Positions 24,531 to 34,775 of a stretch of DNA of 64,000 nucleotides are shown piece by piece. The translations under genes and the position numbers were made by a program. Within the stretch, counting starts at the first letter, position 1; each line of letters starts with the position of its first letter. A model generated the notes under the pieces. That model made no database searches. It was not told the DNA's origin and saw nothing but the letters and a program-made list of their open reading frames with translations. This stretch comes from Acanthococcus lagerstroemiae (lineage: Eukaryota; Arthropoda; Insecta; Hemiptera; Eriococcidae), in assembly GCA_031841125.1 (NCBI GenBank), contig CM063112.1:9760603-9824602 (forward strand), given 5' to 3'.

Positions 24531-24790
24531 TGGTTCTTGTGTAGGGAGAACCTTTCAAGGTAACCTTTCTTAGATGCCTGTCTACCAGCCTTGACAAGAT
24601 TTTTTGCATGAATGATGAGAGACTTATCGGCCTGTAGGATTTGGCCTGACAGTGTCTCTGTCTGGTTTAGGCAAAAACACCACTCTCACTCAACTCCACA
24701 GTTTTGAAATGTGCCCTGGGGCTACTGATGCCCTGAGACCCCTAATGCATGATTCAGTTACGGGCTTCAGTCCTGTCTGGAGGCAGATTG
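24530..24790 (-). pseudogene. Jockey-like LINE RT fragment out of order
   Basis: Minus-strand text gives VVFLPKPDRDT (about 24700-24650), then PISLSSF-like, LVDRHLRKV and PLHKNQYAHRAG-like segments, which are RT motifs 1-3. In a normal element these lie downstream of the KAPG segment, yet here they lie upstream of the EN domain. Either two copies are joined head to tail at about 24515-24535, or one copy is rearranged. Confidence 0.7.
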
Positions 24791-25083
24791 GATAGGTTCT
24801 GTCTGGGCACGATGTTTCGTAGGGCAAGAATGTATTTACCACCTGTCGTGAAGCGAATTTCACCTTTGCGAATTCCAAAGGTTCCTTTCTCTTACGCCAT
24901 CCGACTAGTGTCGTATAGTCGCCCGTCTGACCACTTTCATCTAAACGCAGAATTTCCTGGAATTAACCTGCACCCAAAAATACTGTCGCACAGACAACTA
25001 GACATTCAACCAGACGGATTTTCCAACGCCGATGACTCACACACACGCGCCGTATATCCCCAAACATTCCCGACTGGCGCCAG

Positions 25084-25783
25084 CAGGGCGTGCCCAGGAT
25101 TTAAGCATGGGGTGTTTTTCGATTAAGATGAATTTTTTTCTTGGTAAGGGGGGGGGGCTACAAATACCCCAAATTTATCCAATTGGGTGCATGTATATGG
25201 CAAAAATTTCAACATTTTTTGAAACTCATTTTCATACTTTTTACAAAAAATGTGACCGATCCACCCTCCTTTCCATCTCAAACCCTTTTTTTTTTTGCCA
25301 TGGGGAGGGGGTTACGGCCCTGCACTTTTCCGATGAACTAGGTACATTTTTGAAATTTTTGAAATAACATACGAGAAATTTCAAAGTGATAATTTTCGTA
25401 ATTGGTCTCACTAGAGTTGTTTAAGGGGAAAGGGGGAATAAGTTGAAATAACAGAATCATATTATTTCAAATGGTGAATACGGTGAATGAAGTGGTTTTT
25501 GGTTTTTCGTCCATTTGAACTGAAAAAAAAAAATCAGTCATTTCCAAGGTTATTCCACGCCTGGATGGATGGACATAGCAATGGGAGATGTCGGAAAAAT
25601 TTTCCCTTCAAAACGTCTTGCCAAATTGGCCAATTCCAGGAAGTCGATTCTTAATTATTGGAAAACATTTTAAAAGTGTATACCTATTTTTTGTTTTTTT
25701 ATTTTTGGTTTGAGACTTCAAAAATGTCCATCGAAAATCAATCTGAAGTTGGCCAAATTTACCAAGTGTTGACCTTTTTATTA

Positions 25784-25814
<31 letters not shown>

Positions 25815-25979
25815 GTTGTTATTGTTGTTGTTGTTATGAGGGTCATACTTAGGATTTAAGTAAGGGGGTGGGGCTCAATCACAGGTCCGCCCTCCTTTCC
25901 GTCTCAACCCATTTTTTTTTGTTTTTGGCCAATGAGAGGGGTTTGAACCCCTAAAACCCTCCCCGTCGGTACGGCCCTG
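25084..25979 (+). mobile_element. Non-autonomous hAT element with perfect 8-bp TSD
   Basis: The 896-bp element starts CAGGGCGTGCCCAGGATTT, and its right end, reversed, reads CAGGGCCGTACCGACGGGG. It is flanked by the duplication ggcgccag at 25076-25083 and 25980-25987. A second end-like block (gttacggccctg at about 25314-25325) and a second start-like block (cttaggatttaagtaaggg at about 25848) lie inside, so the interior is a partial duplication or fusion of two copies. There is no transposase. Confidence 0.85.
25783..25838 (+). repeat. (TTA)n/(TTG)n microsatellite
   Basis: A run of att/tta triplets changes into gtt triplets, inside the hAT element. Confidence 0.95.
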
Positions 25980-26019
25980 GGCGCCAGACAGTCGCCTAAA
26001 GTATTCGGTCGATCATATT

Positions 26020-26517
26020 TTGGCACCAATGACTCATCCACACGCGCCACATTCTCCCAAATCCTCAGAATCCACATATGGCCAGACGGCGTACAAATAC
26101 CGTCATCATCAATTCCTACCAAAACCATACCCCTTCCATACTCCATACTATTGGTCATCCCCACATTTCAAAAATATACAACAACCAAGTGTCAAACTCC
26201 CAAACTCGATATGGGACACGCCTGTCTCCTCTACTCCTCCAACGACCCATCATCATGATCCCCAGATCATCGTATTCGACCCCACCATATCCAAATTCGT
26301 CTCATCTCGGGGAACCCCCATTCATGAAGGGGCTGAGTCCACGACACGGGCCGAAATCTTGGTCTTGCTTCAGTCTTGCTCTCTCCAAAAAGTTAAGTGG
26401 AGACTTGGTTCACGTCTCTTGCATCCAGATCTGGGACTTGGAAAATTACTGATTTATGTCGTGTCGTATATTCTCAAAAGCCTAGTGGCTAACCGCTGTA
26501 GCCGTTCAATTACGTAA
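26020..26517 (+). CDS. Hypothetical Pro/His/Ser-rich frame, doubtful
   Basis: A 165-codon frame opens MAPMTHPHAPHSPK and is rich in Pro, His, Ser and Thr in its first 90 residues. A second plus frame of 124 codons overlaps it at 26078-26452. I recognise no domain. A segment of about 50 bp near 26028 resembles 25032-25080 on the other side of the hAT insertion. It may be a decayed LINE ORF1 or chance. Confidence 0.2.
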   Translation: MAPMTHPHAPHSPKSSESTYGQTAYKYRHHQFLPKPYPFHTPYYWSSPHFKNIQQPSVKLPNSIWDTPVSSTPPTTHHHDPQIIVFDPTISKFVSSRGTPIHEGAESTTRAEILVLLQSCSLQKVKWRLGSRLLHPDLGLGKLLIYVVSYILKSLVANRCSRSIT

Positions 26518-26519
26518 AG

Positions 26520-26925
26520 TCAAAGTATTTTCGACCGTGTTGATAAATCTAATCAAATTAATCTAACTCGGCCAAGTCATTTGTCAAGCCAAGAATCTCT
26601 AGTTGGGGGCTTGTTGCAAATCAGCCCCTTGAGCCCACGCTGTGGACTCTTCTGGTCATCGTCAATCTACTACACCAACCAGCAGAAGCCCGAGAGGCTT
26701 TACAACTTCACGGCACCACTCAACCTACCCTGTCTGATACTTTCTATATCTCTCCTTTCTGTTTGAAGAAAGTATTCCTAAGAAACGAGCATGGAATCAC
26801 TTAATCAGGTGTGCTCTCTTGAGTGTAAATCTACGTCCTCACCCACAATTGTTGGAAATATCGGAAATATTATTAATACAGTCTGAGTTGGGAAAGATGC
26901 GCCCCAAACTCTCTCCTCAGTTTGC
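26520..26925. other. No recognised gene
   Basis: There is one 61-codon frame at 26581-26766 without motifs, and nothing else. Confidence 0.3.
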
Positions 26926-26929
26926 TCAT

Positions 26930-27660
26930 CTTTGAGCATAGGCCCCCGCCACCTACTTTAACTCTTTGCGGCTTTGTGACTTGCTGTCCCAGTCTGGCCC
27001 TAATATTTCATTTAGTATTTGCTCTAACCAGTGGGCAGCAGGTCGCCCCCCTCTTCTTTTTCTGTCGTATGGCACCCAGACTGTCGATGTTAAGTTCCAT
27101 TTGTCCTCTTAATTCTTAATTTTAAAGTCCCGAGTTTTAATTGTGTCCTTTAAATTAAAATCTCAAAATATTTTTTATTATCATTGAGTTTTGAGTTTTT
27201 TCAAGTTTTTTAAAAATGATTTTTAGTTAGGGTCCATGTTTGGGCACCATACAGCAGGATTGGCAAAACACAGCTTACCTGAACTTTGACTTTTGGTTTT
27301 TAAGTGAATTTGGCTTTTGAATGTATATTTTTTGCATCCATTTCCAATTCTTGTCTTAATCTACTTATTCATTCAACTTGGCCTAGATACGTATTTGTAT
27401 TTTTTTATAATTTCTATATTTCCCAGTCATTCATTCTAAGAATACGTCTTCCGTTTTCTTTTTCTGTCCTCCATTTTTCAGCTTTAATTTCGTTTTGAAT
27501 GTATTTATCTGAAATCCTACTTTATAACATTTTATTTTTAGGTCCCTCGTCATTGCCATTATTTCCTCTATCATTTTCCCTATTAAAACTATATCATCGG
27601 CAAATCGTAAGTTTATATTTTTCCCATTAATGTAACCGCAGACTTTTTTGGGTAGAAATC
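26930..27660 (-). pseudogene. RTE-like LINE, RT catalytic part and tail
   Basis: Read from 27660 downward: INGKNINLRFADDIVLIGKM, with the catalytic FADD at 27593-27604, then DLKIKCYKVGFQIN and KTKLKL. After frameshifts comes VLPILLYGAQTWTLTKN (about 27290-27220), and finally a Gly-Gly-Arg-Pro tail with EILGPDWDSKSQSRKELK (27060-26950). Order and motifs match RTE-clade ORFs. The EN domain and fingers are missing and several frameshifts are present. The 5' edge coincides with the start of the next element at 27660. Confidence 0.82.
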
Positions 27661-28388
27661 AGGGTGTCTACAGACTCTTCAAAAAAATGTTTCCCGAGTT
27701 TTTCTTGGCATTTTAAATTTTTTATCTAAAGAATTCGTACATAAAAGTCTTGAGATTATTTTTAAATTTCAAATATAAAACCATGGGTATAATTTAGAGA
27801 CTTGATAAGGAATGTAATTGAGGTAATCATTATAATATTGCGAAAACGTTTATTCATAATAATGGGAAAAAGTTTGGATTCGTCTCAAACACTGTACATA
27901 AAGCTACAAAAACAAACTTGAACGATGAGGACTTGAATTCAATTGAGGTAATCATCATAATTTATCGCACCACACTGCAAAACAACTTATACATAATAAT
28001 GTAATAAATTTTGGATTCTTCATAAACATTGAATACAGATAAGAGCTATAGCAAGAGACAAATGAGGTCATCATCATAATTCTCACATCGCATTGCAAAA
28101 ATATTTTTGTATACTAATGGAACAAAGTTAGGATTTTTCTGAAACATGAAATATAAAACTACAAAAACAAACTTCAATGAGTTGTGAAGGGAGGGAGGAA
28201 AGGGTTTTCTGTATGAGTTCATTACGTCCATTCTCATTTATTCATATTATGGGATTTCCTTCAGAATCTTCCATTGGATGGTGACTTACTAATTTTTTCC
28301 TGACCTTTTGATACATTTCTCCAAATTTTCCGACTTCCTGACCTACTTTCAAAAAAATCCTGACTTTTTCTGACTTCGAGACACCATG
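27660..28388 (+). mobile_element. TIR element carrying three tandem repeats
   Basis: It begins CAGGGTGTCTACAG and ends gacttcgagacaccatg, a short imperfect inverted pair (CAGGGTGTC against CATGGTGTC). Inside, the phrase gaggtNatcatNat occurs near 27819, 27945 and 28062, each followed by a caNaa...tacataataatg block. That makes three tandem units of about 117-126 bp. No 8-bp target duplication is visible and there is no transposase. Confidence 0.55.
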
Positions 28389-28389
28389 A

Positions 28390-28867
28390 TCGAACCTCAG
28401 TATCCTGAAAGGATGCCACCTGAATTAGTTGGAATTGATTGCAGAATAAATACCTTCCTATTGTTGATTATATGATAAGAGTGAAAGAGCTGCCCAACTG
28501 CAGTCTGCAGCTTTGCAATTTGAAGTTGAAGTTGGAGCCATTGCCGACCCTCTCTCAGTAGCGAAGTTACTTGTTTTCTTTCACGTCTTTTTCTAGTTTG
28601 GTGCTCGAATTGTTGGCTGTGCTTCAACCCCTTTCAGTTCCCCCTTTGTTCCTAGGTGTCTTGTCATTGCAATAGAGTCATCAACCAGTCATTTATAGAT
28701 ATAGTAACATCTACTAGTATATTGGTGATCAATTCTGCGAACATACAGTGATCACTTTACATTGACTTCTGGTGCATCTCTGTGTTCAGATTTTTAGGAA
28801 CATAGTACGTCTTCACCTCAGTATCTAACCTTAGGCCTATATTTGCATGCATATCATCTGAATGGAC
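28390..28867. other. No recognised gene
   Basis: One minus frame (28397-28627, Gln/Leu-rich) has no assignable family. I see no repeats. Confidence 0.3.
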
Positions 28868-29106
28868 GCTATTCAGTGTAAGGGAACCAACCAGCAAAAT
28901 CTGTTTTTTGAGAACCCGTGATTTGAAGTTCAAGAGCCATGTAGGAACTATATGACATAGCGTTTATTGATAACCTTTTTTCAACCCGAGTACACATTTT
29001 CGAATCGGGGCCCAATTTTGAAAAATTCTACTTTTTACACTCTTTCCAACGATACTAATAACTCATTTGTTTAAAAATGTTGGTTGGTTCCCTTACGCTG
29101 AATAGC
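28868..29106. mobile_element. MITE (239 bp) with 26-bp TIRs
   Basis: The arms 28868-28893 and 29081-29106 are reverse complements with one mismatch (gctattcagYgtaaggg followed by aaccaacca). The AT-rich interior has no coding capacity. No clear target duplication flanks the arms, so the superfamily is open. Confidence 0.75.
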
Positions 29107-29385
29107 ATCCAAATGTTGTCGCGATATAATGTGTATATAATACTCGAGTCATCATGCAATAATATGCATAGGTAGGTCATCCTCTGCAGCGCGGTACATA
29201 AGCTGAGATGTAAGCTTCTGGAAGCGTTTATAGTTAGTTGCCGGAAAATTCGAAATCTACTTACCTCTCGAGCTGTAGACATCTTTATGACTCTGGCTAT
29301 CGCAGTGGAAGCATGCTGGGTCATAACCTGTAGGAACATAGAGCTTTGAATCACTTTACGAACTAACACAATAACTACCAGACTC

Positions 29386-29612
29386 AGAGGTCTGATTGAC
29401 CGAGCAAATAGCGCGTTTGTCTCAGAGTCCGGAGGTCCCGGGTTCGAGCCCACGTAGCAACTCGCCAGAATCGACCTAGGCCGGTTTTTCGGCCAGAAGG
29501 GAAGAGGGCTACGACAGCCCAAGCAGCCTCCCCGACGTCTCTGAAGTAATGCTCGAAAGGGGGGATTCCAGGACTCGGGTGGAGAGCAAATTAGGAACAA
29601 AAAACAAAAAAA
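29386..29612 (+). mobile_element. tRNA-derived SINE, copy 2
   Basis: The tRNA-like head (ctgattgaccgagcaaatag, B-box ggttcgagccc) leads into the conserved body, the gacgtctctgaagtaatgct-type 3' segment and an A-rich tail (aacaaaaaacaaaaaa). It is flanked by a perfect 13-bp duplication aactaccagactc at 29373-29385 and 29613-29625. It is the only copy in the window lying on the plus strand. Confidence 0.93.
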
Positions 29613-29629
29613 AACTACCAGACTCGTAG

Positions 29630-30195
29630 AGAGAAAAAGAGGGCCTAGGGGAATTTTCACGGACCCTCTCTCCTTCTAATTCAGTTTGTTTTTTTTGTTA
29701 GATGGGAAAAAATTATAAGCTATGGGATAAGGGGTTTCTTTCATGGTGTAAGGAGTGATTGCTGATTTAATGTACAGTATGATTGAAATTCAGGCCTTTT
29801 AAAAAGATCGGGCCCCTTGAAAGTCCGAGTCCAGGGTATTTCCCCCTTTTCCCCCCCTCTCGACAGGGTTGATAACTACACCGAGCAAGGTATAGAATTA
29901 TGTATTTCGTCCAAACTTCAACAGGCGTCTTAACCCCATCTAGAATAATCTTAGCGGACGCAAAGTCGTAGGCTACAGCCAGCCAGTCTCTTACTACGTA
30001 TATTGTACTACCGGAGAAAACTCCAGTGGTTCTTAAGATCTATTTCCAACAGTACATCACAGGAAATTCTCTAAGGACGAATGCTACGTATTTCTTGGAT
30101 CAAAAAAGTGACCAGTACCGAAGTATTGGCTAGCACTTTCAAATTTCAGAAGGGGTCGGGGGGAATCCTCATTGTTAAAACCATCTGCTGCTGCC
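29630..30195. other. No recognised gene
   Basis: Unclassified sequence between the SINE and the AT-rich island. I see no motif or repeat. Confidence 0.3.
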
Positions 30196-30208
30196 TCATG
30201 TCGATAAT

Positions 30209-30418
30209 TCACGTCTCGTCATTCGCGTAATCGGCCACTTCACAATGTATTTCATAATCAGGTTCTTCATATTCTTTTTCATAATCAGATTCATCATTAT
30301 CATCAATTTCAATATTATATTCTTCAGGATTATTATTATGATTATTATTATTATTATTATTATTATCAATTTCAATATTATTATCAACCATTTCAATAAC
30401 CTCAATATGGTTTTCCAT
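30209..30418 (-). CDS. Asn/Asp/Glu-rich small protein, AT-rich island
   Basis: A 69-codon frame starts MENHIEVIEMVDNN, continues through an Asn-rich run made by a (tta)n tract, then becomes very acidic (NDESDYEKEYEEPDYE). It is divergent to the frame at 30527 across about 108 bp of A/T-rich DNA. The acidic PDYEKEYDE-like wording recurs in the frame at 34.2 kb, hinting at one gene family. No function can be assigned. It may be a minor gene of a Polinton-like element or a low-complexity artefact. Confidence 0.35.
   Translation of the reverse strand: MENHIEVIEMVDNNIEIDNNNNNNNNHNNNPEEYNIEIDDNDESDYEKEYEEPDYEIHCEVADYANDET
30327..30372. repeat. (ATT)n microsatellite
   Basis: A run of att/tta triplets inside the AT-rich island, coding for the Asn run on the minus strand. 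Confidence 0.9.
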
Positions 30419-30526
30419 GGTGTATTTATATTTTTAAAAAATTTATTTAAAAAAATTTATAAAAAAATAATGTGGATCAACCAATTTCAAAAAAAAAATC
30501 TTCTTAAATTTTTTTCTATATAAATA

Positions 30527-30760
30527 ATGGATATAATTACAAAGTTGGAAAAAGGATTTACAAAAAAACAATTATATAAATATTGTAAAGACAAAAATAT
30601 AAGAGGATGTTCAAGATTAAGGAAACATGATTTAGCAAAAGTAATTGCAAAATATTTAATAAAAACTAAAAAAGATAAAATCCAAAATGTAAATAAGTTA
30701 TTCAATTTCGATGATAGCATTTTTAGTAATGAAAAACCTGAACAATTACCTCCAAGCTGA
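30527..30760 (+). CDS. Small Rho-N/SAP-like protein, Polinton-associated
   Basis: A 77-codon Lys-rich frame opens MDIITKLEKGFTKKQLYKY. Residues about 14-45 hold a helix, then NIRGCSRLRKHDLAKVIAKY, which resembles the Rho-N/SAP-type helix-extended-helix pattern (x-GYSKLKKxELIxLL). Such short modules precede DNA-polymerase-type ORFs in Polinton/Maverick-like elements; that association is from memory of the family. The frame ends in TGA at 30758 and the sense-like text continues after it, so it may be prematurely stopped. Confidence 0.45.
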   Translation: MDIITKLEKGFTKKQLYKYCKDKNIRGCSRLRKHDLAKVIAKYLIKTKKDKIQNVNKLFNFDDSIFSNEKPEQLPPS

Positions 30761-30798
30761 GATAGGGATATTGAAGTAACAATACTTCAAGAAATTGG

Positions 30799-31281
30799 TT
30801 GAATATGGTTCATGATTATGAAATATATTATGATTCTGCAAAGTATGATTTAATAAGATTTCTATTTAAGGTTAATGAAAATCTTAATGAAATTGCTAAA
30901 AGAGAATTGAAAACAAAGAATAGTATAAGCTTTCAGTTGGTGGCTGTTGTAGACTATATTGAAGTAAATTTATCAGGAGAGTAAGTTAATCGCCATAGAA
31001 AACATTTCCGATCAACAAGAAATGTTATTGTTCATTCAAATGCTATCAAAAGTGCACTAGTCTCAACTAAAAATGAAATCTTGAGAAATTTTGATAGTTA
31101 TAATGCTAGAAATACAAGATACAGATTTGATAGAGTTATTAAAGTTGATATTCTTTCTGATCAAAATAATCCTTTGCGTGGTGGAACTTATATTCAATTA
31201 CCGAGTTTTATTATCTCAAAGAAATGTGGTATCAATATAAAAAATATAAAAACTAATAAATTCAAATGTCTCAAACAATAA
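30799..31281 (+). pseudogene. Polinton/Maverick-type polymerase-region ORF, broken
   Basis: One frame runs 30799-31281, interrupted by a stop at 30982-30984. The first part reads KRELKTKNSISFQLVAVVDY. After the stop, text equivalent to a conserved block appears: NEILRNFDSYNARN, then FDRVIKVDIL, PLRGGTYIQLP, KKCGINIKN. This order (a helix, then a core with R-G-[GS]-[ST]-Y-I-x-L-P and I-N-[IV]-K-N) is, as I recall, the N-terminal region of DNA_pol_B_2-type ORFs of Polinton-like elements and related DNA viruses in invertebrates. The polymerase domain itself is absent. Codon use is strongly A/T-biased compared with the surroundings. Confidence 0.55.
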
Positions 31282-31350
31282 GATTTTAAATGCCTTGAAT
31301 ATGACTCTTGATTTAATCATGAACAGTTAATTAGAACAAAAAATAGTGTC

Positions 31351-31464
31351 ATGAGTGAGACTTATTTACCTCTATCAAAATATCAAATAAAACAAATCAA
31401 GAAAGGAATCAAGCAAAAGAAACCTGTTAAATTACAATTAAAAACCCCCAATTGGAATGTATAA
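31351..31464 (+). CDS. 37-residue Lys-rich fragment, Polinton-associated
   Basis: The frame starts ATG at 31351 and reads MSETYLPLSKYQIKQIKKG, then a Lys-rich stretch ending at 31464. The L-[ST]-K-x-Q-I-x-K-I-x-K pattern is one I associate with N-termini of Polinton structural proteins. Downstream, composition changes abruptly into unrelated repeat sequence, so the gene is truncated. Assignment rests on one short motif. Confidence 0.35.
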   Translation: MSETYLPLSKYQIKQIKKGIKQKKPVKLQLKTPNWNV

Positions 31465-31479
31465 ATGAGACGTACGCTG

Positions 31480-32010
31480 TTCCAGGTCCATTGGGGGCCC
31501 AAGGGGTAGTGAAAAATTCTCCGACACCGGATTCGTATTATGGAGAGTCTATTCAACAATTTCCAGTAAAAAAATAATTCAAATTGAAAAAGAAAATTGG
31601 GAGCGAAAGGGTTACAGCAGCAGTCTGACCAAAAAATTCTTTCCAAAATAAGACTGAAATCTACATGGGTGCTTTTTCTTCTGCATTTCTGAACAAGGCA
31701 AGTTATGCACTCACCTCTACGTTTTCAGTTCTGCGCTGCGCTTTATTCGGATTTTTAAGAATAGTTATCTAGATGTATATTGAAAGTCTCGACTGTAGTT
31801 CGGTCCACCTCCCCGTGGTGCACTCTAGATGAGGCTAAATGGACTGAGACGCAGTGGAACTATGAGCCAGGACGCAATGAAACTCTACATCGGGCCGCAA
31901 TGAAATCACTCATTTTCTTCAATAATTCATCGTCCCTTACTGACCCGGACGTATTCGGGCGACGCCCCCTCAAGGGACAATGTTTTCGAAGCGTTTGAAA
32001 GTGGGCAGTT
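31480..32010. other. No recognised gene
   Basis: Mixed-composition sequence after the AT-rich island. No motif is seen in either strand. Confidence 0.3.
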
Positions 32011-32019
32011 CTTCTTGCT

Positions 32020-32200
32020 CCACCCTTTATTTTTCTCATGTCGTGCTCAACTTAGTTCGACTTTCCTCCTCCCTCAGAGTCTTTTGAAGTACCTCTACCC
32101 TCTCCATCCACCTAAAATATCATGTATGCTCGAAAACTCTTATCAAGTGTTAGAGCCTGATGTGAGCACCGCTGAAACTGCCACCCATGACTGGCACGGT
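32020..32200 (+). repeat. Dispersed repeat family B, copy 1
   Basis: This stretch matches the reverse complement of 59495-59680. Shared words include tgtgctcaactt/tggtgctcaactt, gagtcttttgaNatacctctacc, gtccacct, and gagcctgNtgtgagNaccgct. Divergence is roughly 20 percent by eye. It has no coding capacity, and here it merges into the satellite-like units that follow. Confidence 0.65.
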
Positions 32201-32420
32201 TGTGCAGACGCAAATCGCATCTAGCTCGTAGAAACTCGAAGTTCAAATCGTTTGAATGTTCGAGAACGCGCCGAACCACAGAACCGGTATGTAAGCAAAT
32301 TCAGTAAGGACGATATCTCAACAGCATCGGGCTCGCGCAACTATGAAAGCACAAATCGTGTCCAGCTCGCAGCAACTCGAGGTTCGAATCAACCGAATGT
32401 TGGAGGAGGCGCCATAGAGC
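32195..32420 (-). repeat. Two inverted copies of the 160-bp satellite
   Basis: The segments around 32205-32270 and 32340-32405 read, on the minus strand, as ttcgaacNttcNaacctcgagttgctgcNagctgg and cgatttgtgc-like text, the core of the satellite at 36.1-37.2 kb. They stand 4 kb from the main array in the opposite orientation. Confidence 0.65.
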
Positions 32421-32439
32421 AGAACACGAGTATCTGAGG

Positions 32440-34220
32440 CCGTCCAGCAGAGAGGCGACGGGTGAAAATCTCAGCTCTGAGTACTCTGTCGATGGATTTG
32501 TTTCGCAAAAGCGCTCGCTACATACCGGTCTCCGACTTACGGCACTCCTAAGCACCCGTTTCTGACCACTTTAACTTTCGCAAACATAATTCTGAAAGTG
32601 TCGATCATGTCTCTCGCCTACTCGGTAAATTTGTCAATCGAAAATCAAACTAGCCTCGCCGGCTGACTGTGTAAGTCGTGAAACCGGAATGATTAGCACA
32701 CGCCGAAATTCGACACTCGAGATATCAAAGCCGTTCTCAGTTAGGACTGAGATTGGAAGTCGATTAAAAGGCGAGCATACAACTCGAATGGAAACGTATC
32801 TGGAAAGGTCGTGTTCTTCTCCATCTGTATATATCCAGACACCGCCGCTGCAACTGCCGGTGCCGTAAAATCAGCATACAAACGACATGTGTCGAGTTGT
32901 ATCCTCGTGTATGTATATTATGCTGATATTATGATTTGCACACGGCCCATCTTGCCCGTTCGATCAGCACGTCAAAATTGGATCAAGGTCCTACGGGTCA
33001 TCTCGAACAAAGGCGTATACACTGCGATCACTTCCAAGATACACTAAAAATAGCGACGCGACACCTTCGTACATTTCCATAATGCTTGACAGTTATCGAT
33101 GTATCGCGATCGGGATGACGCTCGTGCGGCACCAGAGCCGCTCTGCCGTTCACGTCACCGGTGAACTTTTCGACGCCAAGCCGAATCCTGTGCGCTGCTC
33201 TGCTGTCAGCTGCGGCCTGCCGGACCAGTCCGAGTAGCTGGCGTCTCCGCGGCTGCTGTAGCTGGCCCAATAATGAAGTGTTTTTCGTACACGCACGAAA
33301 CGGTCATCATGTAAAACATTCATCAAGATAAATACGCACACACACACACACACAGCCCGGTAAAACGTAGTTACCCGTTTTGATAACGGGTATTTGATCA
33401 AGTTCCTATCATTAACGTTACTCGTTTATTTGAGTTTTAATACGTACTATTAGCATATTTAAGTTGCGGCTATACGTGTACACGGTATTAAGTAAATTGT
33501 TAGCGAAGAAAACGGCTACCTGGCAGATGTAACCACAAACGTCTGTTTCGCTGAAACAAAACCAGCTAACGAGAGAGTCGGAGATATTTGGACAGAGGCA
33601 GCGAAAGAAAAATGCGACGAGTAACGAAAAATGAAGGAGAAGAAGAAAAAAAAAGAACACCGTGGTAAACTGGTCTCGGGCATCGAGTTGAAAGACTAAT
33701 TTTGAATAAGGCGAAAGTACCGGATTATGTCATTCTGGACTAACAAAGTCTACAGCAAAATTTTAATCGAAAAGATAAAATTTTGTCGTTTTTTTTTTCG
33801 GGCGAGTTAACCAAGACCGGATCATCGTTGGGTTGTGAAGTCGAAGAGCTAAGTGATGGGAGCGATTTACAGATAACATGTTGGCCATTCGAACCTCGAA
33901 TCATGTAAAGTTGGCTCCGAACCTACAACTGAAAGTCGCTCGCAATAAATGTGTCCGCGAGAATTGTGAGCTCGATTAGACGGCGCCACGGTAACTTGGC
34001 GACTAATAACTCAATGATGTAATTTCCGCACTCCAGTATTGTACAGTCCAGATATTCTTCTGGTTTCATGGGTCACACTGCACAGACACGCTGAGTGAGA
34101 AACCCGGAACCGGAGTTCGAAAAAACTATGTATTTGCGGAAGAGCCAGAGTAAAATTCAAGCTCCGGCCCAGGCCTTCAATCTCCCCTTCTGCCCCACTT
34201 CAAAACATTTGAGCCCAGCT
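32440..34220. other. CpG-dense unique sequence, no recognised gene
   Basis: From about 32640 to 33300 CpG words are dense (gcgatcgggatgacgctcg, gttcacgtcaccgg). Overlapping opposite-strand frames of about 80 codons at 33028-33401 have no family signature. Candidate host noncoding sequence. Confidence 0.3.
33335..33354. repeat. (CA)n microsatellite
   Basis: An uninterrupted run of ca dinucleotides, about ten units long. Confidence 0.95.
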
Positions 34221-34243
34221 GAATTTTTCTAATACCCGAGAAT

Positions 34244-34459
34244 ATTTCAACTGAAACTAAAGTACCTGATTATGAAAAAGAATATGACGAAGATTTTCAA
34301 AAACATATCAACAGAGCAAGAGAGAGAATAAGAGAACGAGATAGAAAGAATAAAGATATAGATATTGATAAATATGATAAATCACCAATAAGAGAGTGTG
34401 ATTTCGATTCAGATCTTGACTCAGAAGAGGAAGCTGAGAGACAAAAATTGCTAAAATAA
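34244..34459 (+). CDS. Highly charged protein fragment, second AT-rich island
   Basis: A frame without its own ATG runs to TAA at 34457 and is almost wholly charged: ETKVPDYEKEYDEDFQKH, then RARERIRERDRKNKDIDID and an acidic tail FDSDLDSEEEAERQKLLK. The A/T-biased codon use and the PDYEKEYDE wording link it to the island at 30.2-31.5 kb. It could be the C-terminus of a broken Polinton-like gene. No catalytic motif is present. Confidence 0.4.
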   Translation: MSTETKVPDYEKEYDEDFQKHINRARERIRERDRKNKDIDIDKYDKSPIRECDFDSDLDSEEEAERQKLLK

Positions 34460-34561
34460 ATATTAGTTTTTTAGTTTTTTTAATTTCTTACATAATTTAT
34501 TTCAAAATCATAATGTAATTAAAATTTATTGAAAATCATTTTAAAAAAATACACATTTATA

Positions 34562-34775
34562 GGCGGTGAAATTTGATGAGCTTACCAAACCAAAATCTGG
34601 TCCAGGAAATTTATTATTCGATAATAGAAAAAATAATAATTTTATAAGACTCATAATTTTATTGATTTCGAACTAATTTTGTTTAAAATCATGAAAAAAA
34701 TAGACGGTGAAGTTTGATGAGCTTACCAAACAAAAATCTGGTCCAAGAAATTTATTATTCGATAATAGGAAAAAA
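34562..34775 (+). repeat. Tandem duplication, 141-bp period
   Basis: The block tttgatgagcttaccaaac, then aaatctggtcca, then gaaatttattattcgataat occurs near 34570 and again near 34711. A third, decayed start (aggtggtgatttcaatgag) lies near 34900. It sits within the AT-rich island. Confidence 0.8.

Noticed and set aside
26020..26517. Confident call of a host gene with a Pro/His-rich protein
   Set aside because: A second frame is open over the same DNA and no homology is apparent. It is kept only as a doubtful frame.
29390..29460. Functional tRNA gene
   Set aside because: The tRNA-like head is fused to a 3' body with flanking target duplications and recurs twice more, so it is a SINE; the acceptor stem does not close.
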